A DNA stretch of 64,000 nt from assembly GCA_943840565.1 (NCBI GenBank), contig CALSUY010000001.1, forward strand, positions 310,001-374,000, in the 5' to 3' direction. Each line of letters starts with the position of its first letter. Within the stretch, counting starts at the first letter, position 1. Origin of the DNA: an uncultured Candidatus Actinomarinales bacterium. Lineage in GTDB: Bacteria > Actinomycetota > Acidimicrobiia > Actinomarinales > Actinomarinaceae. Position numbers and translations under genes: made by a program. Of this stretch, positions 18,757 through 27,609 are shown piece after piece. The notes beneath the pieces were generated by a model. That model was not told the origin of the DNA. It did not search any database and worked only from the letters and a program-made list of their open reading frames with translations.

Positions 18757-19002
18757 TTATGGTTCAATCATTATGCATTCGCCAGGACATTCCTCTGCCG
18801 ATTCAACAACTGCATCTTCTTGACCTTTAGGAACAACAGCTAGGCCTTCAGCACCACCGACATTCCCATTTTCTTCTGAAAAAACTTTATCACCCTCTTT
18901 AACATAAAAAAGGCCATCATCTAATCCGACAAATACATCTGGTGCGATCTCTTCACAAAGGCCATCACCGGTACATAAATCTTGATCAATCCATACTTTC
19001 AT
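18757..19002 (-). CDS. Small acidic ferredoxin (3Fe-4S/4Fe-4S type)
   Basis: The 81-residue protein has cysteines in CTGDGLC near residue 10 and CPGECI near residue 73, with an aspartate/glycine between, a pattern seen in 3Fe-4S or divergent 4Fe-4S ferredoxins of actinobacteria. It is strongly acidic. The same ferredoxin type sits next to the proteasome cluster in other actinobacteria, facing trmI as here. It probably donates electrons to an unknown partner, such as a cytochrome P450. Confidence 0.88.
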   Translation of the reverse strand: MKVWIDQDLCTGDGLCEEIAPDVFVGLDDGLFYVKEGDKVFSEENGNVGGAEGLAVVPKGQEDAVVESAEECPGECIMIEP

Positions 19003-19102
19003 AAGTAGTATTTTACCTTGTTATAGATTTACACAAATCTTCGAATATAAAATTTATATCTAATATTTTGTAAGATACTTATAAAGCTAAAACTAATTAT
19101 TT

Positions 19103-19936
19103 ATGAAAAATGTATTTAAAAGGTGTTTAAAGTTAATCGCTCTTTTCGATAGCTCAAACACATTCAATCTCGATAGTAATTACATAAAAGACAATATACC
19201 CGAGTATCGTAATTTGAATGATTCAGCGTACAAACGATCTTTTGAGAGAGATAAAGCACTCCTAAAAGAGGTCGGGTTCAATTTAGAATATGAAAATGAC
19301 AAATGGAGTGTTGAGGATGGTTATAAGCTTAAAGGAACAAATATAATTTTAGACTTACAAAGTAAATCTGGATTTGACATTGAGAGGTTTATCAACACAT
19401 ATTCTGTTATTAAGAAATACTTATCACCATATTTACAACTCAATAAAGATTTAAAAGTTATACCAATACTCAATACAGCCATAAAGGAGCGGAGAAGAAT
19501 TTCATTTATTTACAATGACAAACTAAGAAAAGTATATCCTTTAGGCCTGAGGTTCCATGCTGGAATATGGTACCTGGGAGCAGATGATGGAAATATTGTT
19601 AAAACATTTAAAATAAACACTATAGAAAATCTAAAAATAGGTAACAAAGAGAATCTTCACACTAAAAATATTTCAGAGTTTAACTTTTCATGGGAAAACA
19701 TGTCAAGTTTTATTACGGTCGAGATAATTTCAGATAACGACTTACATAGAGTGCACAGTAGGATTTTCAATTTTACTGAGGTCTCTTCGAAGGAAAATGA
19801 AGAAAATATTACCATAAAATTAAAAACGAATGATCATCATGGCTTAATCAAGTACTTACTGTTGGTTGAGCCAAAATTACTAAATATAAATAAGCAAGAC
19901 AAAGAGGCACTAAAGCGAGCTATAAATGGAATTTAA
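19103..19936 (+). CDS. pafB: WYL-domain regulator, PafB-like
   Basis: A 277-residue protein with an N-terminal winged-helix region (about 1-80) and a WYL-type domain (IKERRRISFIYNDKLRKVYP and LGLRFHAGIWYLGA with the W-Y-L core). It overlaps a second WYL protein by 11 bases. In mycobacteria the PafB-PafC heterodimer is a transcriptional activator of the LexA-independent DNA damage response. The pair here occupies the expected place before tatA-tatC. I see divergence (no canonical PafB alignment can be run), so the symbol rests on pairing and context. Confidence 0.8.
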   Translation: MKNVFKRCLKLIALFDSSNTFNLDSNYIKDNIPEYRNLNDSAYKRSFERDKALLKEVGFNLEYENDKWSVEDGYKLKGTNIILDLQSKSGFDIERFINTYSVIKKYLSPYLQLNKDLKVIPILNTAIKERRRISFIYNDKLRKVYPLGLRFHAGIWYLGADDGNIVKTFKINTIENLKIGNKENLHTKNISEFNFSWENMSSFITVEIISDNDLHRVHSRIFNFTEVSSKENEENITIKLKTNDHHGLIKYLLLVEPKLLNINKQDKEALKRAINGI

Positions 19937-20747
19937 AATAAACCTAGGTAATATAATTCACATTCTTTCACTTATTAAAAAAGAAAGATCATTTAACTTA
20001 GAAGACTTAGCAGAAAATGTTAATTTAAGCTCCGACAAACTGTTGTATTCATTAACAATCTTATCGGAAGTGTACTCTTCAGATGGCGACAGCTTTATAA
20101 ACTTTGAAGTAAATTTGGAAAAGAATGTCATTACCTTCGAGTTCAATGAATCTCTAGCAAGTATCCCTACAATTACTGATCTAGACTTATTTAAAATATA
20201 TACAGTTCTAAATAATCCTAAGATAAATGTTGAAAAGTTATTTGACAATAAGTCAGATCTTATTTACCTATATAACACACTAAATAATTACTTTAAATCT
20301 CACCAAAGTGCAGCAAACAGTGCCAAACTTGACTTTAATAGAGTGTTTGTATCCGATGAACTGTATATAGAGTACATTAAATTAGGGCACAATATTTCAA
20401 ATATCTATAAAATTAAGCCATTATCTTTCAATATTACAAATGATGGAGATGTTCTTGAAGCGTATGATTATGAAGACGACAAAATAAAAAGTTTTTTAAT
20501 AGAAAGAATTGTTAACTTTCCAGAGGAAAAAAGTCTTAAAGAAAGATTTTCAAAAAATGATAATAAGATTTCAGTTACCTATCAAGACCTAGCATTAAAA
20601 AGACATCAACAGCATTTCCGTTCAGAAGAAATAGCTGTAGAGCATTTCCTAAAGAATATAGATTCACAAAATGTTATTGCTCCAAACTCCGTTAGAGTTG
20701 AAATTGAAAAAAGAAAAAATAAATTGATTGCTGAGTTTTTATCATGA
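19926..20747 (+). CDS. pafC: WYL-domain regulator, PafC-like
   Basis: The 273-residue partner of the previous gene. An N-terminal helix-turn-helix region (SFNLEDLAENVNLSSDKLLY) is followed by a diverged WYL domain in which the W-Y-L triad is weak (NIYKIKPLSFNITNDGDVLE and KSFLIERIVNF). PafC-like proteins form the DNA-binding/sensing partner of PafB. It overlaps the tatA-like gene by four bases. The symbol is assigned mainly from gene order. Confidence 0.72.
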   Translation: MEFKINLGNIIHILSLIKKERSFNLEDLAENVNLSSDKLLYSLTILSEVYSSDGDSFINFEVNLEKNVITFEFNESLASIPTITDLDLFKIYTVLNNPKINVEKLFDNKSDLIYLYNTLNNYFKSHQSAANSAKLDFNRVFVSDELYIEYIKLGHNISNIYKIKPLSFNITNDGDVLEAYDYEDDKIKSFLIERIVNFPEEKSLKERFSKNDNKISVTYQDLALKRHQQHFRSEEIAVEHFLKNIDSQNVIAPNSVRVEIEKRKNKLIAEFLS

Positions 20748-20923
20748 GCATTATTGAATTACTAGTTATAGTCCTAATCTCTCTTGGTATATTTGATAAA
20801 AGCAAAATTTTATATTACTTTAATAAAATCTCTAAATTCCAAAATGGGCAAAGTCGCCAAATAATTGGAGATAATTCAATTGATGAAAATTGGATCTGGC
20901 TAAATGAAAATGAGGAGGAATAA
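20744..20923 (+). CDS. TatA-like twin-arginine translocase subunit (diverged, short)
   Basis: A 59-residue protein from ATG 20744 to TAA 20921-20923. The N-terminal membrane helix (MSIIELLVIVLISLGIF) followed by DKSKILYYFNKISKF has the position and shape of TatA/TatB (family: f.elliilviallvFGPkKLpel.r.lGk), but the FGP motif is replaced by FDK. The tail is acidic. It lies between pafC and tatC, exactly where tatA stands in other Actinobacteria, and is overlapped by both neighbours' signals. I infer TatA; a very diverged or non-functional form is possible. Confidence 0.6.
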   Translation: MSIIELLVIVLISLGIFDKSKILYYFNKISKFQNGQSRQIIGDNSIDENWIWLNENEEE

Positions 20924-20924
20924 T

Positions 20925-21626
20925 ATGAAAAAACCATTCATGGAGCACCTTCAAGAGTTAAATAACAGAATATTATTTTCTTTTACTTTAGTTGGGATAG
21001 TTGCAATATTTGTATATAACCAGTACTCATTTTTTGGTGATATTTTATTAGAACCTCTCATAAATGCTGGATATGATGACTCTAATATATTTGCATTAAC
21101 AATCTATGAAGGTTTTCAAGTAAAGCTACAGAATACTTTTTGGATATCCATAATTATTACATTTCCATTAATACTTTTAATATTAGGTTATTTCGTTAAA
21201 CCAGCTTTAGAGATAAGAACATTAAGCTTTTCGTTATATTTCATCTTCTTTACTCTCTTATTTTATTCAGGTATATTTTCTTCACTAAGTATTGCTCATG
21301 TCGGTATTGAGTTCCTCCTTTCATTTAATGAGAATGAAATTATTTTAAGATCTCAAAACTATTTTCAGTTCATAACGAGAATTTCTTTGTTATTTGGAGT
21401 TTCATTTCAATTACCATTAATCATGCTTTTTCTCCTTAACAAAGGAATAATAAAGGTAAAGAGCCTAACCAATAAACGGGCTGAAATGTTTATAGTCATA
21501 CTTATTTTTTCAGCAGTAATAACACCAACGGGTGATCCTATTTCGCTTTTTATCTTCACTCTCCCTATGTATTTACTCATAGAAATAATGATTTTTATTC
21601 ATAAAAAAAGTAATCGTGAATTTTAA
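20925..21626 (+). CDS. tatC: Sec-independent protein translocase TatC
   Basis: TatC is the twin-arginine signal receptor. I choose ATG 20925 (233 residues), which follows the strong ribosome site GAGGAGG at 20912-20918, rather than an earlier in-frame ATG at 20904 inside the tatA-like gene. The start KKPFMEHLQELNNRILFSF is the diagnostic TatC N-terminus (F..HL.ELR.R). Six hydrophobic helices follow, with FGVSFQLPLIMLFL and ITPTGDPISLFIFTLPMYLL (usual TP.D...q..l..P). It overlaps helY by 11 bases. Confidence 0.95.
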   Translation: MKKPFMEHLQELNNRILFSFTLVGIVAIFVYNQYSFFGDILLEPLINAGYDDSNIFALTIYEGFQVKLQNTFWISIIITFPLILLILGYFVKPALEIRTLSFSLYFIFFTLLFYSGIFSSLSIAHVGIEFLLSFNENEIILRSQNYFQFITRISLLFGVSFQLPLIMLFLLNKGIIKVKSLTNKRAEMFIVILIFSAVITPTGDPISLFIFTLPMYLLIEIMIFIHKKSNREF

Positions 21627-23487
21627 TTTAGATAAATTTCAGGTTGAGGCAATTAACTCTATTAATAAAGATTTTAATGTATTAGTCGTTGCACCTACGG
21701 GATCAGGAAAAACCTATATAGCCGAAAAAGCTATTGAAAAATATACTAACCAGAACCAAAATGTAATTTATACGACACCCATTAAAGCATTATCGAATCA
21801 AAAATATAATGATTTCACAAATTTGAACATTGATACTGGATTGCTCACAGGAGACAGGACCATCAGCCCAGATTCAAATCTTATTGTTGCCACTACTGAA
21901 ATATTAAGAAATATGATTTATTCAGATGACAAAAGATTAAAAAAAATTGGACTCATAGTCCTTGATGAAGTTCACTATCTATCTGATTCCGAGCGAGGCA
22001 CAACTTGGGAAGAAATAATTATTCATGCCCCAAAAAATATCAAGTTTCTTTTTCTATCAGCGACTATTAGAAATAAAGAAGAATTCCACAACTGGATAGT
22101 TTCATTAAGAGGAAAAACATCATTGGTGTACTCCAATATAAGGCCCGTCCCACTAGAAATATCCTTAGTTGGTTTAAACCCTCACAGTGAGCAATTAAAA
22201 ATAATTAAATCTTCAAAAGATAAGCGTAATAATAAAATCTTTAAATTTGAAAAACAATATAGAAAGTACAAGAGACCTCATCTAGGCTTTCAACTTGACT
22301 ACCTCGAAAGTAAAAACCTTACACCTTCAATATTTTTTTATTTTTCAAGAGATAGAGTTGAAACAAAAGCTAGACAGGCAGCGACAAATAGAAATAAAAT
22401 TAAAAAAGCAAATGAGATTAAAGATGTTTTTAATGATGTTTTTAGTTCCCTAGATTCAACTCAATATGATCTTTTAAATTTGGATGAACTACTGTGGATG
22501 TGGGTAAGGGGAATCGGATATCATCATGCGGGGCTTGCACCTATTGTAAAAGAATTTATTGAATTTTTATTTCTAAATAGATATATAAAATATTTATTTG
22601 CCACAGAAACACTATCACTTGGTCTCAACCTTCCTGCGAAATCTATTGTTATCGATAGACTTTACAAATACGATGGAATAAAAACACGATTAATCAATCA
22701 ATCAGAATTTCTACAATTGACTGGGAGAGCAGGAAGGAGAGGGATTGACACAAAGGGATTTGCATTTATAAATTATGACAGAAATATTGAAAATTTTTGG
22801 TATAACAACTTGTTTACCCTCAAGTCAAGTAATTTAAATTCTGCATATTCGGTCTCGTATTCTTCAATATTGAATATGTTAAGCAAATACTCACTAAAGC
22901 AAGCCATAGAACTCCTTGAAAAAAGTTTCTTTTCTTATCAAAATAACTTCAATATCAAAAAGCTTCAAAATACATTTACATCCAAGCTCGAAGTCCTTGA
23001 GTTGTTAAATTTCAAGAATGACAATAAGAAATCCATGGTTTTAACTGAAACCTATAGGGATAATCTAATCGTCGGACTTGAATTACTAGAGAGTGATTTT
23101 GATAAAGATATGAATTTCTACTTGATGCTTGTATGCTCTGGTTTATCCACAACCAGGCATGACTTGTCCCTTAATGAGTTGTATGTGGATACATTCATTA
23201 AATTTCAAATTATGGAGGAAAAGATTAATAAGATGGAATCATTTGCAGGGGTGAAAAAAATAACTTCAATTGAAATTGGTTGGTTCAGTATTTTTAATGA
23301 ATATTTGCAATCTGAAGACGTTGAATCAGTATTATCTAAATTCAATATCAGTATCGGTGATTTTATTCGTGCTGGTAAGGAAGCTTCTGAACTCTCAACT
23401 AAACTCTTTAATATATATCGTATTAAGGAATTTAAAATGATTACTGATATTTTTAATGATGAGTTAATCCAGAAATCTATGCGATGA
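21616..23487 (+). CDS. helY: Ski2-like DEAD/DEAH-box helicase (HelY type)
   Basis: A 623-residue superfamily 2 RNA helicase. Motifs in order: Q-like LDKFQVEAINSI, Walker A APTGSGKT near residue 25, TTPIKALSNQKY (Ia), LDEVHYL (II) near 114, LFLSATI (III), YHHAGLAP (IV), FATETLSLGLNLPAK (V) and QLTGRAGRRGID (VI). The HelY/Mtr4 family usually has about 900 residues; the C-terminal arch and helical parts are shortened here. The start is GTG 21616 within the tatC end. Its place after tatC is conserved in Actinobacteria. Likely role: RNA turnover or ribosome maturation. Confidence 0.92.
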   Translation: MNFNLDKFQVEAINSINKDFNVLVVAPTGSGKTYIAEKAIEKYTNQNQNVIYTTPIKALSNQKYNDFTNLNIDTGLLTGDRTISPDSNLIVATTEILRNMIYSDDKRLKKIGLIVLDEVHYLSDSERGTTWEEIIIHAPKNIKFLFLSATIRNKEEFHNWIVSLRGKTSLVYSNIRPVPLEISLVGLNPHSEQLKIIKSSKDKRNNKIFKFEKQYRKYKRPHLGFQLDYLESKNLTPSIFFYFSRDRVETKARQAATNRNKIKKANEIKDVFNDVFSSLDSTQYDLLNLDELLWMWVRGIGYHHAGLAPIVKEFIEFLFLNRYIKYLFATETLSLGLNLPAKSIVIDRLYKYDGIKTRLINQSEFLQLTGRAGRRGIDTKGFAFINYDRNIENFWYNNLFTLKSSNLNSAYSVSYSSILNMLSKYSLKQAIELLEKSFFSYQNNFNIKKLQNTFTSKLEVLELLNFKNDNKKSMVLTETYRDNLIVGLELLESDFDKDMNFYLMLVCSGLSTTRHDLSLNELYVDTFIKFQIMEEKINKMESFAGVKKITSIEIGWFSIFNEYLQSEDVESVLSKFNISIGDFIRAGKEASELSTKLFNIYRIKEFKMITDIFNDELIQKSMR

Positions 23488-24251
23488 AAGAATATGTTGT
23501 AGTTTATAACCTAAATTCTAGAGGTAAAAAATTAACCGAAAGCTACTTGTCCACACTTTTTGAAAAGCATAATTTGAAATCCAAAATCTTTATGACTTCT
23601 GATGTTTCAGAAGTTGATCAAATAATAGAACAGCATAAGGACACTAAAAAATATAATTATTGTGCAATTGGGGGAGATGGCACTATTAATTCTTTGATAG
23701 ATAGTCTTCTAAGAAAAGGTCTAGATCGTCCTATTGTAGGATGTCTTCCATCAGGTAGTGGTTCTGATTTTTTAAGAACTTTTGCAATCCCTCAAAATAT
23801 AGAAACCGCAATAGAACACCTCAAAGGAGATTCTACTTACCTTATTGACACAGCAATTGTGTCCACTTCCGAAAAAGAAAGACATTTTGTTAATATTTTA
23901 AACTTTGGTTTTCTTGCTGATACAGTTGAAATGAGTGAAAAATTGCCAAAGATTTTTAGAAGATTTAGATATCCGATTAGCTTCTGGCTAAAGCTACTTC
24001 CTGCTAGGTCTGGAATGATGTCTATTAAAACACACAACTATGAATTTAATGCCGATGCCTTCGTTATTACTGTATGTAATGGTCAGTTTTTTGGAGGTGG
24101 TTGGAATATATCACCTAAATCTAGTCTTCAAGACGGTCTACTTAATATTCAAATTTTTAAAGTAACAAAAAAGAAAGCAATGAAATTATTTTTTCTAGCA
24201 AAGAAGGGTTTAGCAGGGTTTATATCTGATATAGGTATCATGTTGTACTGA
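23484..24251 (+). CDS. Diacylglycerol/lipid kinase (YegS/Rv2252 family)
   Basis: The 255-residue protein has the DAGK catalytic domain: NLNSRGKK at the start (usual NP.aG.g), CAIGGDGTINSLID with the GGDGT nucleotide motif near residue 60, LPSGSGSDFLRTFAIP (usual P.GTgNdfA) and the second domain GQFFGGGWNISPKSSLQDGL then LNI (usual g....p.A...DG.ldv). It phosphorylates diacylglycerol or a related lipid to feed phospholipid recycling. ATG 23484 overlaps helY by four bases. Confidence 0.92.
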   Translation: MKEYVVVYNLNSRGKKLTESYLSTLFEKHNLKSKIFMTSDVSEVDQIIEQHKDTKKYNYCAIGGDGTINSLIDSLLRKGLDRPIVGCLPSGSGSDFLRTFAIPQNIETAIEHLKGDSTYLIDTAIVSTSEKERHFVNILNFGFLADTVEMSEKLPKIFRRFRYPISFWLKLLPARSGMMSIKTHNYEFNADAFVITVCNGQFFGGGWNISPKSSLQDGLLNIQIFKVTKKKAMKLFFLAKKGLAGFISDIGIMLY

Positions 24252-24277
24252 CTCCAAGTTGCGTATAATATATCCTA

Positions 24278-25078
24278 GTGAAGAATATATTAATTATTTC
24301 ATCAAAGAAATATACCAAATTAAAAAATTATACAGATTTTGTTAGTTTGATAAAATCAAGAAAATTAGAATTCCATATTTCATTTGTTGAAGATGTAGAA
24401 CAATATGATAATTATTTAAACAAAGATACACTTGTTGTTAGTTTTGGCGGAGATGGTACTGCACTTAAGGCTATGAAAATATCTTGGACCTATAATTTAC
24501 TATTCATGCCCTTAGGAACTGGACGAGTTGGATATCTTGTAAACAAATCTGAAAATATAGAGCAAATACTTGACGAGTGGATTGAAGGCAAGAGCCACAT
24601 CAACAATAGGAAAGCAATAATACAAGATAATAATTTAAAATCCCCGGCCTTTAATGAAATCGTATTAATTAAAAATTCTCCAACAAGAATTCTTGATATT
24701 GTATTTAAAACTCATGACCAAACAGTAAAACTAAGAGCTGATGGAATTATTATTTCAACATCTTTAGGCTCAACAGCATATAATTATTCAGCAGGTGGAC
24801 CAATTGTACAAAATAGTCTTAATTCAATTATCATTACACCTATCTCACCATTTTCTAAATTTCCCAGGTCAATTGTTTTAGATCAAAAGTCGAAAATTCA
24901 GATTGAAATCAAAAAAAAGCAAAATTATGCAATTCAATTTGATGGTGTGGTTGAGTCGGAAGTAGAAAGCGATAAAGATAACAAACTTGACTATACGTTA
25001 TCAGAAAAGTCTTTACACATAATAGGAACAGATAATTCTCCCAGATTAGATTTATTTCTAAATCAAATTCTTAGATAA
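24278..25078 (+). CDS. nadK: NAD kinase
   Basis: NadK makes NADP from NAD. The 266 residues include the ATP motif VVSFGGDGTALKAM near residue 54, LGTGRVGYLV (usual GhlGFLt), the conserved FNEIVLIK (NE/D motif) and the catalytic stretch DGIIISTSLGSTAYNYSAGG near 160-180. The start is GTG 24278. A TATAAT box lies just before it (24262-24267) in the 26-base gap after the lipid kinase, so it may have its own promoter. Confidence 0.95.
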   Translation: MKNILIISSKKYTKLKNYTDFVSLIKSRKLEFHISFVEDVEQYDNYLNKDTLVVSFGGDGTALKAMKISWTYNLLFMPLGTGRVGYLVNKSENIEQILDEWIEGKSHINNRKAIIQDNNLKSPAFNEIVLIKNSPTRILDIVFKTHDQTVKLRADGIIISTSLGSTAYNYSAGGPIVQNSLNSIIITPISPFSKFPRSIVLDQKSKIQIEIKKKQNYAIQFDGVVESEVESDKDNKLDYTLSEKSLHIIGTDNSPRLDLFLNQILR

Positions 25079-25115
25079 TCCTTTTAATAAGGATTTATCA
25101 TGCTAAAATTTTCGA

Positions 25116-26741
25116 GTGACCAAATACATATTTGTAACTGGCGGTGTAGTCTCTGGTCTTGGTAAAGGGATTACCTCTGCATCCCTTGGTAACCTTCTAA
25201 AATCACGTGGACTTACAATTGTTAATCAAAAACTTGATCCATATATCAATGTTGATCCAGATACCATGAATCCTTTTCAACATGGTGAAGTATTTGTAAC
25301 TGAGGACGGCGCAACGACTGATCTAGATCTTGGTCACTACGAACGGTTTACTGGGGTGAATCTACGAAAAGATGCAAATGTGACTACTGGAAGCATTTAC
25401 AGAAAAGTAATAGAAAGAGAACGTAAAGGTGACTACCTAGGAGCAACGGTTCAAGTTATTCCTCATATCACGGATGAAATAAAGAGAAGAATTAAAGGTA
25501 TCTCAAATGATGTAGATGTCCAGATTACAGAAATAGGAGGTACTGTTGGCGATATAGAGATACTTCCATTTCTAGAAGCAGCTAGGCAAATGCGTAAAGA
25601 GCTTGGTCAAGAAAATGTTATGTTTATACACGTGACTTTGGTTCCTTTTATTGGACCAAGTACAGAACTGAAAACAAAACCTACTCAACACTCAGTCTCA
25701 ATGTTACGAGGGTATGGAATTAGTCCAGACATAATTGTTCTTCGTTCAGATAGAAAACTAGATGAAGATATCAAAAACAAAGTTTCACTATTTTGTGATG
25801 TAAGTTATGAGAATGTAATTAATGCTCCAGATCTTGATGACATCTATGACGTACCTCTTAAAATGCACTCCGAGGGCTTAGATGTAGCAGTTAATAAAAG
25901 GTTAAACCTCAACACAGAAGAGCCGGAGTTGAATGAATGGAAAAATATGCTTTCTCTAAAAAAAGAATCCACTAAAGATGTTAAGATTGCGATCCTTGGT
26001 AAATATTTCGGCTTACCGGATAGCTACATGTCTGTTGTTGAATCATTAAAACATGCATGTCTTCAAAATAAAGTTAATTTAGACCTTCAGTGGATTGATG
26101 CTGACAATTATGATGCGGAAGACATTTCTAACCTTGATGGGGTTGTAGTTCCAGGTGGTTTTGGAGTGAGGGGGATAGAAGGTAAAATTTCAGCCATACA
26201 GTATTTAAGAGAGAATAAAATTCCATTTCTTGGGATTTGTCTTGGATTACAGTGTGCCGTTATAGAGTATGCAAGAAATGTATGTGGAATTAATGAAGCT
26301 AATTCTTCTGAATTTTCACAAAATACAAAAGATTTTGTTATTGATCTTTTACCGAATCAAGACCTAGATAAAGATGATGTTGGCGCATCTATGAGATTAG
26401 GAACATATCCTTGTAAAATTACTAAAAATACTATTACCTCTGAAATATATAAAGAGGAAGTTATATACGAGCGTCATAGACATAGATATGAAGTGAATAA
26501 CAAATACAGAGAAGTTTTAGAGAAAAACGGTTTAATTTTCAGTGGCTTGTCTCCAGATAATAACTTAGTAGAAATGATTGAATTAAAAGACCATCCTTTC
26601 TTCGTTGCCTCTCAATTTCATCCTGAGTTCAAGTCTCGTCCTTGGGAACCGGCTCCAATGTTTGATAAATTCATACAAAGCGCAGCTTTTTCTCAAAATA
26701 CTGAAAAAATAACTTCTACTAAAATGAAAGTAAAAGATTAA
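25116..26741 (+). CDS. pyrG: CTP synthase
   Basis: PyrG aminates UTP to CTP with glutamine and ATP. The 541-residue protein has the synthetase domain (TKYIFVTGGVVSGLGKGITS with the P-loop, DPYINVDPDTMNPFQHGEVF) and the class I glutaminase domain with nucleophile FLGICLGLQCAVIEYA near residue 385 and FHPEFKSRP near the C-terminus. The start is GTG 25116, behind a region with a weak GAGTGA ribosome site. Length and motifs are normal. Its order with xerD, scpA, scpB, rluB and cmk is actinobacterial. Confidence 0.98.
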   Translation: MTKYIFVTGGVVSGLGKGITSASLGNLLKSRGLTIVNQKLDPYINVDPDTMNPFQHGEVFVTEDGATTDLDLGHYERFTGVNLRKDANVTTGSIYRKVIERERKGDYLGATVQVIPHITDEIKRRIKGISNDVDVQITEIGGTVGDIEILPFLEAARQMRKELGQENVMFIHVTLVPFIGPSTELKTKPTQHSVSMLRGYGISPDIIVLRSDRKLDEDIKNKVSLFCDVSYENVINAPDLDDIYDVPLKMHSEGLDVAVNKRLNLNTEEPELNEWKNMLSLKKESTKDVKIAILGKYFGLPDSYMSVVESLKHACLQNKVNLDLQWIDADNYDAEDISNLDGVVVPGGFGVRGIEGKISAIQYLRENKIPFLGICLGLQCAVIEYARNVCGINEANSSEFSQNTKDFVIDLLPNQDLDKDDVGASMRLGTYPCKITKNTITSEIYKEEVIYERHRHRYEVNNKYREVLEKNGLIFSGLSPDNNLVEMIELKDHPFFVASQFHPEFKSRPWEPAPMFDKFIQSAAFSQNTEKITSTKMKVKD

Positions 26742-27609
26742 TAATTCTATTAAATACTTACTTGACGATTACCAAGATTATTTATTGTACTCAAAAGGAT
26801 TATCAAAAAATTCAGTTGAAGCATATAGAACTGATCTTTTAAACTTATTCAAAGAAAACTTAGTAACAAATATATCTAGTGATGCACTCAACAAATTAAT
26901 AAAGTTGATTTCTACAAAAGAGTACAGCCCTAATACAAAAAAAAGAAAAGTTTCCGTATTAAGACAGTTTGTAAAATGGTATAACTTTAGGGAAAATACT
27001 AAAACAGTTATTCTTGAGGATGTAACAATTAAGTCTGGTCAAAGACTTCCTGAAACACTTTCTATTACACAAATTGAACAATTAATAAATTTTCATGACC
27101 AGGAAACCTTTATAAGTAGGAGAAATAAAGCCATAATCGATTTTATGTATTCTACCGGATGTCGTGTTAGTGAATTATGTGATGTTAAAATTGCCGATAT
27201 TGATTTTGAAGAAGATTATATTCAATTAACTGGAAAAGGTTCAAAACAACGAATTGTCCCAATTGGTTCCAAACTTAAAATTAATTTACTATCTTATCTC
27301 GACCTAAAGCTTTTAAAAGATATCTCAAAAAGTCCTTTTTTGTTTATTTCCCGTACCGACAATCCGCTAGAACGTACTGCTATTTTTAGGATAATTAAAT
27401 CAACAGCTCTTAAAACCTCAACAACTCTAAATATCCATCCCCATACGTTAAGGCATAGCGCTGCAACTCATATGCTTGAAGCTGGTTGTGACCTTCGAAC
27501 ACTTCAAGAATATTTAGGACATTCATCTGTATCCACAACGCAAATCTATACTAAGTTAACAAAAGAATTTCTTAATGAAGTTTTTAACGAAAGTCACCCA
27601 AGAGCATGA
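26737..27609 (+). CDS. xerD: Tyrosine recombinase XerD
   Basis: XerD resolves chromosome dimers at dif with XerC. The catalytic C-terminal domain has Arg in TGCRVSELCDVKIADIDF, Lys in GKGSKQRIVPIG, HTLRHSAATHMLEAGCDL (His-Arg), GHSSVSTTQIYTKLT (His and nucleophile Tyr). From the first canonical start (TTG 26785) the SAM-like N-terminal domain would lack its first helix. The frame continues upstream with NNSIKYLLDDYQDYLLYSKG, the normal XerD N-terminus, to an ATT at 26737 that overlaps the pyrG stop. I therefore extend the gene to that ATT (about 290 residues); the exact start is uncertain. Confidence 0.88.
   Translation: MNNSIKYLLDDYQDYLLYSKGLSKNSVEAYRTDLLNLFKENLVTNISSDALNKLIKLISTKEYSPNTKKRKVSVLRQFVKWYNFRENTKTVILEDVTIKSGQRLPETLSITQIEQLINFHDQETFISRRNKAIIDFMYSTGCRVSELCDVKIADIDFEEDYIQLTGKGSKQRIVPIGSKLKINLLSYLDLKLLKDISKSPFLFISRTDNPLERTAIFRIIKSTALKTSTTLNIHPHTLRHSAATHMLEAGCDLRTLQEYLGHSSVSTTQIYTKLTKEFLNEVFNESHPRA

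Noticed and set aside
26737-27609. The tyrosine recombinase as a phage integrase marking a mobile island
   Set aside because: Its motifs and its place between pyrG and scpA are those of housekeeping XerD; no att repeats, tRNA target or phage genes are nearby.
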